NCBI GenBank assembly: GCA_037893245.1
Contig: JBAIAA010000746.1
Coordinates: 496,001 to 560,000 of the forward strand
DNA length: 64,000 nucleotides
Source of the DNA: Crossaster papposus
Lineage: Eukaryota; Echinodermata; Asteroidea; Velatida; Solasteridae
Direction of reading: 5' to 3'
Positions 56,807-64,000 of this stretch are shown piece by piece. Every line of letters begins with the position of its first letter. Within the stretch, counting starts at the first letter, position 1. A program made the translations under genes and the position numbers. The notes beneath the pieces are model-generated. The model was not told the DNA's origin, ran no database searches, and saw only the letters and a list, made by a program, of their open reading frames with translations.

Positions 56807-56939
56807 AGCCGGGTTCATATTGCATACGAATGCGAAGCGAATTTCGTGTGGCAATAATTTACTGAAGTTTAATTGTAACGTTCTCTGTAACCTTGACAAA
56901 TTTGCTTTGCATACGCATTCGCAAGTATGAACCAAGCTT
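56807..56939. mobile_element. Small inverted-repeat element (MITE-like)
   Basis: Arms of about 35 bp (GGGTTCATATTGCATACGAA against the complement of 56,895-56,934) around a 60-bp centre, in the intron between exons 4 and 5 of the element gene. Confidence 0.55.
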
Positions 56940-57243
56940 AAAATATAAAAAATACATAAAGGGCAGTTTATACATTTACTATCATTATTATTATTATTAC
57001 CCCCTTGACGCTGATATTATACACATAACTGCACAGCAGCCTTCGTCCAGTAGCTGCACTGCAAAATGGACTGAACAGGCAGCTGCCTCACTGGCCATGT
57101 TCTTAACAAAAATTACTCCAATTAATGAATTCTTTTTTATATTTTTGTTATTTTAAAATCGCTGTGATGACCTTTTGAGTTGTTGGTGCAAAACATTGTC
57201 AAATACCGAGGATTCAGTGTTGAAATGTTATTTTTGCTTTCAG

Positions 57244-57333
57244 ATTGCGCTAGCCATCATACAGTACAAAGAAAAGTTGAATCGTGTACAAGCTGAACTT
57301 CTGGTACAAGATGTTTGTGCATCATACTGTTGA
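57244..57333 (+). CDS. Unrecognised element gene, last exon
   Basis: It begins after TTTTTGCTTTCAG in phase 0, encodes IALAIIQYKEKLNRVQAELL and ends at TGA 57,331-57,333. The part that would hold a catalytic core is not seen among the exons found. Confidence 0.5.
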   Translation: MALAIIQYKEKLNRVQAELLVQDVCASYC

Positions 57334-57436
57334 GACTCCAGTCCATACAGTCAAAAGACAGAAATCCAGTTTTAAGTAATTTTTTTATAAAGTAAAAGTT
57401 TATACCAGAAATGTTTACCTGGAGACTAGAGGTTAT

Positions 57437-57826
57437 TATAACACCTCACCCACACATTCTGTGTCTTGATTGACCGAGAGCTAGTCACATGCTATTTGCT
57501 ATTTTTACTATCTTTCTGTGCACGGCCAAAAGTACTATATCATAGCAACCAAAGTACTATACCCGTAGCAACCAAAGTACTATACCCATGGTGCGGTATT
57601 TGTGTGCAAATGTATGCTGGTTTGAGCGTTGCGTGTAACGCATATTGTTCCAAAGAGCCAGCGCTACAGAGCTGGATTCAAACATTTCGTGAAGGGGTGG
57701 TTTAGAAAAGAGCAAAGATATTTCCCACCAATTTTGTATTTAAATCAAAGTTCATTTTAACTGTATTTAGATTTAAATAATTAAACAAAATTAAAACCAA
57801 GCAGAATCTGTGGGTGAGGTGTTATA
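57437..57826. mobile_element. MITE-like inverted repeat, 390 bp
   Basis: TATAACACCTCACCCACA at 57,437 and its complement ending at 57,826, about 25-bp arms with one mismatch. The interior is non-coding and includes ACCAAAGTACTATACCC repeats near 57,550. Confidence 0.6.
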
Positions 57827-57835
57827 AAACAAATA

Positions 57836-57975
57836 TTGAATGCTTTATCTTGTGGTGTAGTAAAACTAGCCTCCCTTGGTGATCCATGGAGCATTCCATT
57901 TTCCCGAGGCGAAAACAGAAGGCTCCATGGATCACCTCGGGAGGCTAGTTTTAATACACCACTCGAAGCATTCAA
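57836..57975. repeat. Long hairpin-forming palindrome
   Basis: Arms of about 55 bp (57,836-57,892 and 57,920-57,975), including ACTAGCCTCCC and GGTGATCCATGGAGC with complements GCTCCATGGATCACC and GGGAGGCTAGT, around a loop of about 27 bases. Confidence 0.75.
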
Positions 57976-58549
57976 TCTCTGTATAATATAAAACATACAA
58001 ACAACAATGGACGCGCTAATGCCCGAGTCAAAGGCGAGGACATCAACAATGTCCAGGCCCATGAGCCGGTTTTCAACATAATTTTAATACCGGCCAACTA
58101 CATATTTATTCCCATTCATACTTTTCTGGTAAACTAAGTCAAAACAAGTCAGAAATATTTTGTTTTCCTATTTTGTAAAAAAGAAAAAAAGAAAAAAAGA
58201 TCTTAGACAGCTAAAATACAACCTGACGGGCATTAATTTTATTAAATCATACGACTATAGGGTTGTCAGTCACAGATGTGGCTATAAATGTTAAAACCTT
58301 TAAACTTTATATGTGATTTTTAATTTATTTTTGTATGAGACAATTAATGCACCCATGCTGCTTGAAATTGTTATCCTTTTGCATCGGCTGACTAGATTTA
58401 TTTTCCTTTTGGGGTTGTTCCATATCGTTCTGACATTCTACACAATCTATATTTGTATGTGTTTTTTTTTACTACGTATTATGTTTTATATAATTTTATA
58501 ACCTTTAGAAAGATATATAGAAATATGCTCCCGCCAGCCAAAACTAATA

Positions 58550-58797
58550 TAATCGTAACCTTAGATCTGACAGCAAGTCTTGCTTTAGTCCAACCATGGT
58601 GCAATACTGTACATTGAAACCTTTTGGTTTTTGGACCGCCAGTTTCAATTTTAATGTGAAATAAGTAAACCAAATATAAAAGTTAGTTTTAGAGGCGAGA
58701 GGAAAACCCAATCCATATATTGGCCCAGGCTGGATTTGAACCTGGGTCACAGCGGTGGAAGGCGAGAAAAGAACCGCTACGCCAACCTGACAATGTT
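58550..58797 (-). mobile_element. tRNA-derived SINE
   Basis: The minus strand carries an RNA polymerase III A box (TGGCGTAGCGG) and B box (GGTTCAAATCC) in tRNA spacing, with CTCGCC...CACCGCTGTGACCC between them. The body then runs into an unrelated sequence (TTGGGTTTTCCTCTCGCC). The tRNA part does not fold well enough and lacks a clean 3' end for a working tRNA, so it is a SINE head. Confidence 0.7.
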
Positions 58798-59706
58798 ACC
58801 AACTGGTATGGTGCTTCTTTCACAAAAATAACATGGCACGTTTTTATATACACCTCTGGCTTTATAAATATCTTGCCGATTTCAACATTTTGAAATTAAT
58901 ATATTTTGAACCAATAACGTGCAGCTGTTTAGTTATTTTTTTGAATAAAAAGAAATAAATGACTCTTGCACATTGTACTTGTGTTTAAAATGTGTTATTT
59001 AAACCGTTGTCAACCACACCAACGCTAAGACCACACCACCCCAAAAAAAAAATAAAAAAAATAAAAAATTTATAAACCCAAAATTAAGTGGGAAAACCAT
59101 ATAGGGCCTACATGTACTATAATTTTATAAAAGAAATAACAAATATGAGAACCCCTCTCCCCCCCCCCCCCCCCCTTCCCCCTCTCTCCCCCTTTAAATA
59201 ATGGGAAACGATACCAGACAGCTGTATCTTGGGATGCCAATTAGATAATTATGGCCTCGGCATACCGAAATATCATTTATTCAGTGTTTTTTTTTTGGCA
59301 CATTCTTTACGAAACCCATCCGCAAAAGGCCATCCAATGAATGTTTTAACTTTGACCAGGCCTACCAAATTAACGGCGGGAGGGGAGGCAGTTCCAAGAG
59401 GAGTGATATTCAGAAATTGTGCTTGCCGCCGTCACTTCTATTCACTGTACAATTTCAACGGTCATCTCAGAGACCCTCCAATTGTCTATAACATTATATA
59501 CATATATTCGCTACCTATATCGAAATGCATTTATATATGCACAAGTTGTTTGTTCACCCTACAAGGCCAAATGGAATGTTCAAACAACATTTATCTGCTA
59601 TCCGATCCTCATTGTATTCGCTTATGCATAATGCATAACGTGTATACATAATCATAGCCCAAAGTATCTACGCGCATGCGCAACAACACACACCAACTCG
59701 CATATT
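58798..59706. other. Non-coding right part of the 24.3-kb element
   Basis: AT-rich, with A-rich sequence at 59,040-59,070 and an 18-base C run at 59,159-59,176. No supportable gene before the right TIR. Confidence 0.45.
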
Positions 59707-59819
59707 CCCCAACTATTGTTGGGCATGCCCAACTGTGCCATCACAGTTGGGCATGCCCCAACTATAGTTGGGCAAGCCCCAACTATAGTTGGGCAAGCCG
59801 CTATAGTTGGGACGTAACA
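59707..59819 (-). repeat. Right TIR of 24.3-kb element
   Basis: Inverted partner of 35,471-35,562, longer by about one 21-bp palindrome unit. Confidence 0.88.
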
Positions 59820-60268
59820 GAGTCACCTTGTGGTTTGAAGAGGAAGCAAATCGAAGATGCGGTTTGCTACAGGCTGAGCACACATTCTGGTCGCAGTCCA
59901 GACATCGATGAGTTGCCTCGTTTCTCCCCTCACAAATATCACAGAAAAGACCAGCATCACCCAAGCCCACTACCTTCTCCTGAAGTTCAATCTCCTCAAC
60001 CAGACTGATTAGATGAAAGTTGGTTTTGAGACCCTGCACCCCTGCCTCTGGAAGCTTCGTCTCCTGTCGACACACGGGGCAAGGAATCTTTGTACAGCCC
60101 TGGTGCTTCGTGCTGTAGTATTTCAGCAGACATTGTTCGCAGAAGTTGTGCAGGCATTCTAGTAACTTAGGCTGTTTGTATCTCTCCTGGCAAATGCAGC
60201 ACTCAAGATGTCTGCCGATTGTCTCTAGAGCTGAACTTACTGCAGGTCCAGTCGCCATTTTGTTTTGT
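59820..60268 (-). CDS. TRIM2/3-like gene, RING and B-box1 exon
   Basis: The start codon is at 60,258-60,256, ten bases after a strong 3' splice site (minus strand TTCTTTTTCCCAG). The protein opens MATGPAVSSALETIGRHLEC. A RING finger follows (C20, C23, C35, H37, C40, C43, C60, C63; C3HC4 type), the E2-binding module of a ubiquitin ligase. Next is B-box 1 (CDICEGRNEATHRCLDCDQNVC...H, about 103-140). Coding runs to HKVT and is then cut by the 24.3-kb insertion; the frame resumes at 35,470. TRIM2/3-like ligases with NHL repeats are greatly multiplied in lancelets and other invertebrate deuterostomes. As drawn, the intact product cannot be made unless the insertion is spliced out or absent from the other allele. 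Confidence 0.82.
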
Positions 60269-60371
60269 CTGGGAAAAAGAAGAAGAATGTGTTAATGTAT
60301 TTATTAATAGGAATCGACAGAGAACTCTAGATGTACGTGAATTTGAAAGAAGGGCAAACTCACACTCTTAC

Positions 60372-60420
60372 CAAAACTGCACATCCTCTTCATCCTCGTC
60401 ATCACTTTCATTTTATATGT
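60372..60420 (-). promoter_or_regulatory. Candidate 5' untranslated exon of TRIM gene
   Basis: The minus strand has a consensus donor, CAGTTTTG/GTAAGAGTG, at 60,371. A 100-bp intron to the acceptor at 60,269-60,270 would join it to the RING exon. The upstream limit is not visible. Confidence 0.35.
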
Positions 60421-61350
60421 GATTGGTTTTTACATTGCTATTTGCCAATCCAATCTGTTAATGAGAGGGCTGATAATTAGTAAGTAACTTAATAGAAGTA
60501 ACTTAATAATTACATCCCATCTTGCAGACACCGACAGCAAGTTGTTACCAAAATATTGAACTGCTATACATAATATTCAGGGAATATAAGATGTGGTTCG
60601 AGGTCATGTATCATGAATCTTTGACCTTTCATTTTCTCCACTGGTGTTATAGTCCATAGCAGGCATTAATGGGAAGACAGTCTAGATATAAAATTACGGT
60701 TTGGCAACAATTATTTGAGCACATTTGGTGTGTTACTCTAGATGCAGTAGCGACAAGCTACACATGTACATCACAAAATGTACAGATATGCAATAAACCA
60801 TGGAGAAATAATAAGGAATACATCTACACACTGGCAAAAGTATTACAGATTATACTAAGTAAAGTGCTGTCCAGATAATTATGTACAATTAAAATAAGCA
60901 CTTGTTAATGTTATCTTTTGAGCATTTTGGCATTGCCGGTATGGTACATGTACCTGCATCGATTATGAAAAAAACAGCGTCAAGTTGCAACATATTCTTT
61001 GCTATTTTTCAATTGATCGATATGCTTACTCACATTTTAAAAAAGTTGTCAGTTTGGATGCGCGTGAAATAAGCAAATCCTTTCAGTTTCAATCAGTTGT
61101 CCTCTATAATGCAGCGGTAACGCGGAAGTACAAGTACAATAAAGTCGACATGAAATGCAACATGAATAGCGCCCCCAAGATACGACACGCCCAGCGTTCT
61201 AACTATGGTCGTTTTCCAAACCCCAGCTCTAACTTAGGATCTTCGGGCTTCATCCTGCACCATTGACGAATTACTGCATGACGAAGCCAGGTCGGAGACG
61301 AAGCTGGGGCTTGGACAACGGCTCAAAGATATCGGATCCAATGATCACTA
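60421..61350. other. Upstream region of TRIM gene, no gene seen
   Basis: AT-rich sequence. The promoter of the TRIM gene would be expected here, but no core element is convincing. Confidence 0.4.
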
Positions 61351-62590
61351 TAGTCCAGGAAAAATAAGTTTTGACCTCAAACAAATTGCAACAAATTGTT
61401 TTTCACCACAGTGCACTTCTATAAGGTCCCTAGAATCTCAAACTAAAAATCTACAAAAATCCAAGTGGTGGAAATATGTCTAATTTGCATAAATCGTTAA
61501 TCCCTGCCGTGTAATATGTTTATTCCCATATTTGGGTATATATTTTATTTTTATTTTTTGAAAAGTTTATTTTGGTGATTCTACTTACATATCCTTACTT
61601 CAATAACATTTGCTAAAGCATACAAGTGACTGAATAATTATGAGAGCATAGTAATTATCCAAAATGACAAATTCGTGACCCTATAAATGTGCGCACATTA
61701 CACTGTCTCCAGATATCATCAAGTAGTCACTATTGGTGAGCTTCAAATTCACCAAGTTGCTTACTGGCACAGTTATCATATTAAAACCTTATGAAAAATC
61801 ATATGAACAATAATAACATTGTGATATTTAGCCCAGCAAACAAAAACTGGAGAAAAATGGTGTGTCTATAAATTGGGCTAAAAAGTAGTTAAAGGGTTGC
61901 CTAACATGGAAGACTTGAAAAAGTTCAAGGAAATACCCAAAATACATTTTAACGTAGATAGGATTATTGTTAGCAACAACAATCTCTAATTTGGGGGGGT
62001 TTCCTTAAACTTGTTCAAGTCTCTCACCTTAGGCAACCCTTCACCTACTTGTTAGCCTAATTTAGGGACACGTCATTTTTTCCAAGTTTTTGTTTGTTGG
62101 GCTAAATGTCACAATTTTATCATTGTTCATATGATTTTCCATAAGGTTTTTATAGGATAACTGTGCCAGTAAGCAACTTGGTGAATTTAAAGCACGTCAA
62201 TACTGGCTACTTGATGATATCTGGAGACAGTGTAATGTGCGCACATTTATAGGTTCACGAAGTTGTCATTTTGGATAATTACTATGTTCTCATAATTATT
62301 CAGTCACTTATATGCTTTAGCAAATGTTATTGAAGTAAGGTTATGTAAGTAGAATCACCAAAATAAACTTTAAAAAAAATAAAAATAAAAATACCCAAAT
62401 ATGGGAATAAACATATTACACGGCATGGATTAACGATTTATGCAAATTAGACATATTTCCACCACTTGGATTTTTGTAGATTTTTAGTATGAGATTCTAG
62501 GGACCTTACAGAAGTGCACTGTGGTGAAAAACAATTTGTTGCAATTTGTTTGAGGTCAACAAAAGAAAATTATGTATTTTGCCTGGACTA
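61351..62590. mobile_element. Foldback element, 1.24 kb
   Basis: Two inverted arms of about 600 bp meet near 61,970 and together cover the whole element. Ends are TAGTCCAGG and CCTGGACTA, with CTA on both sides (61,348-61,350 and 62,591-62,593). Arms are about 90-95% alike. There is no coding capacity, so it is a long-TIR MITE. The 3-bp duplication would suit Harbinger-type or similar transposases, but the ends alone do not prove it. Confidence 0.82.
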
Positions 62591-62593
62591 CTA

Positions 62594-62930
62594 TTGGGTA
62601 GGAGATGGGTACCGGGTAGGAGAGGGGATGGGGAATGGGGAGAGGATGGGGAGAGGATAGAGGTGGGATGGATGAGATGGAATGGGGGTGGGATGGAATA
62701 GGATGTGGGATGGATTGGACGGGGAATGGGATTAAATTGGGATGGAATGGAATGGGGGTGGGATGGGGGATGGAATGGGGGTGGGATGGGATATGGGATG
62801 GGGGTAGGCCGAGATGAGGGATGGGGGTGGGATGGGATGAGGGATGAAATAAGGGATGGGATGTGGGATGAGATGGGGGATGAGATGGAATGAAATGGGG
62901 GATGGGATGGAATGGTGGTTGGATGGGGTG
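62594..62930 (+). repeat. G-rich GGGATGG minisatellite
   Basis: Irregular repeats of GGGATGG, GGAATGGGG and GGTGGGAT, almost all purine on this strand, with many G3-4 runs that could form G-quadruplexes. The open frames on both strands are low-complexity by-products. Confidence 0.85.
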
Positions 62931-63363
62931 CCTACATACTCATGATAATACAGCATTGTATTAGCATCGATTGTAAAATCAATGTAATATTCGTGCATTT
63001 CGAATATTTACACTTCAGTCTTCTTAATTCTGTTTTGGTTGTTTCAAGATGTCTAGAAACACATCTGATCAGTTTCAAGAACGTTATTGTTTTATTCCTT
63101 ATAACTTGTGCATGTTACATTTAATGGAAATACAATTGTGGACGAAAATGTAAAAGTAAAAGGCTAAAGGTTAATAATGCCCTAAAGGTTAATAATTATT
63201 GCCACAAATCGTACAGATTCGCCTTGGATGCCCCGGAGTATCTGCCTTTTAAATTGATAAATGCCACATGTGAACCACAATGTTGGCTATTTCTACATCT
63301 AAATACTATTATTTACCCCGGAAAACGTGGTATGTTGGTTTGGGTTTTTTTGGGTTTTTTTGT

Positions 63364-63395
<32 letters not shown>

Positions 63396-64000
63396 GCGTA
63401 CGCATCCGTTGTTCCCTCCCCCTCCCCCTGCGTACATGCCTGAGTTATCTGGTAAAACGCGCAACACGTCACGTCAACGTTTCTAAAACCTAATGGGTTA
63501 ACCTTGCATTTTTATAAAAATTTGCTAAATTGTGACTTTAAAGTTAAAGCATTTCAAATAAATGTGAATCGGGGAAGGACTATTAAACACAACACAACAA
63601 AACGTCTTAGTAATATGTGCGCTTGGATTCCTTAGTATCGGTTTGAATGTTCTTCTTTGTGGCTCCTAACAAATAAAAAATAACAAAAAATAACAGAAGT
63701 AAGAAAAAGCAAATACGGTCTGAAAGACGTATGCAATTTGAAGACCAAATGTAGACCAACAAGAATTTTAATATAAAAACAGTCAGCATAATTAAGTTCA
63801 AAATTGCTGACCGAAATTGCAATCCACAAAGATGGTTGTCTCTTCCTTATTCCCATTTACAATTATTGTTTACACCCCAGCGAACTTGAAATTGACCAAA
63901 AATGATGCCAAAATATAGCAGTTTGTTGAATGGGCATTATGTTGACTCACAGATCAACACTCACAAAAAGCAGACAGCCGTGTACAATTTGAAGTAATCT
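62931..64000. other. Non-coding window end with poly(G) run
   Basis: No gene supported. A G run of about 31 bases at 63,364-63,394 is followed by a C-rich stretch. Run length in a single sequence is unreliable. Confidence 0.5.

Larger units (their letters stand above)
35471..59819 (+). mobile_element. 24.3-kb TIR element inserted in TRIM coding exon (Ginger-like ends)
   Basis: The ends are exact inverted partners: TGTTACGTCCCAACTAT at 35,471 and ATAGTTGGGACGTAACA ending at 59,819. GAGT flanks both sides (35,467-35,470 and 59,820-59,823). The inverted repeats (about 92 and 113 bp) are built from copies of CCCAACTATAGTTGGG. TGTNR ends with a 4-bp duplication are the published hallmarks of Ginger-type DNA transposons, whose transposase is related to Gypsy integrases; no integrase core is visible here, so the family call is inference. 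Without the nested 18.1-kb element the shell is about 6.2 kb and carries a spliced plus-strand gene and a 135-bp array. Confidence 0.85.

Noticed and set aside
58728-58797. A functional tRNA gene
   Set aside because: A and B boxes are present but the stems pair poorly and an unrelated SINE body follows.
35471-59819. Polinton/Maverick as an explanation for a large TIR element
   Set aside because: Duplication is 4 bp rather than 6, and no polymerase B, packaging ATPase, protease or capsid frame is seen.

Overview
This is a repeat-dominated piece of an animal genome. Spliced genes with GT-AG introns, a RING/B-box/coiled-coil/NHL (TRIM2/3-like) gene, LINE, SINE, Gypsy and BEL/Pao elements all say metazoan. 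A Gypsy element with integrase ahead of reverse transcriptase (the Gmr1 arrangement, described from deuterostomes) and the TRIM-NHL gene point to an invertebrate deuterostome such as a hemichordate, echinoderm or lancelet. The species cannot be fixed from the window.

Layout. 1-2,551: a decayed copy of a multi-copy invertebrate mobile-element protein with a PIN/FEN1-like nuclease region and a CXC (tesmin/TSO1-type) cysteine domain. 2,692-22,842: a young Gmr1-like LTR retrotransposon. Its gag is split by a 13.5-kb DNA transposon (4,120-17,622) with terminal inverted repeats of about 600 bp, whose only gene (12,342-16,852) belongs to the same PIN-like family. That transposon contains a gag-only LTR element (5,802-12,271, minus strand), which in turn contains a truncated LINE (8,288-9,193). 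23,425-31,095: a BEL/Pao element on the minus strand.

32,499-60,372 holds a minus-strand TRIM-type E3 ligase gene. Its RING/B-box1 end (59,820-60,268) is separated from its B-box2/coiled-coil/NHL part (32,591-35,470) by one 24.3-kb insertion (35,471-59,819). That insertion has TGTTACG...CGTAACA ends, inverted repeats of about 100 bp and a clean 4-bp target duplication (GAGT). The gene's reading frame is continuous when the insertion and one GAGT are left out.

The 24.3-kb insertion is itself a composite. A shell of about 6.2 kb carries an unrecognised multi-exon plus-strand gene and a 135-bp tandem array built from the shell's own TIR motif. An 18.1-kb element (36,645-54,741; 8-bp duplication GTTTGAAC; inverted 16-bp minisatellites at both ends) has landed inside that array. 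The 18.1-kb element is mostly satellite-like DNA: about 10 kb of repeats combining CRE, E-box/CLEAR and ERR/NR5A-type motifs, A-tracts with a conserved hairpin, four histone-type 3' stem-loops, two TTAA MITEs and a 2.5-kb TIR transposon carrying an SGNH-hydrolase-like fragment.

60,373-64,000 has no recognisable coding gene. It holds a 1.24-kb foldback element (61,351-62,590), a G-rich minisatellite and a poly(G) run. The only expected host gene is the TRIM gene; nearly everything else is mobile-element or satellite sequence, in up to four nested layers.
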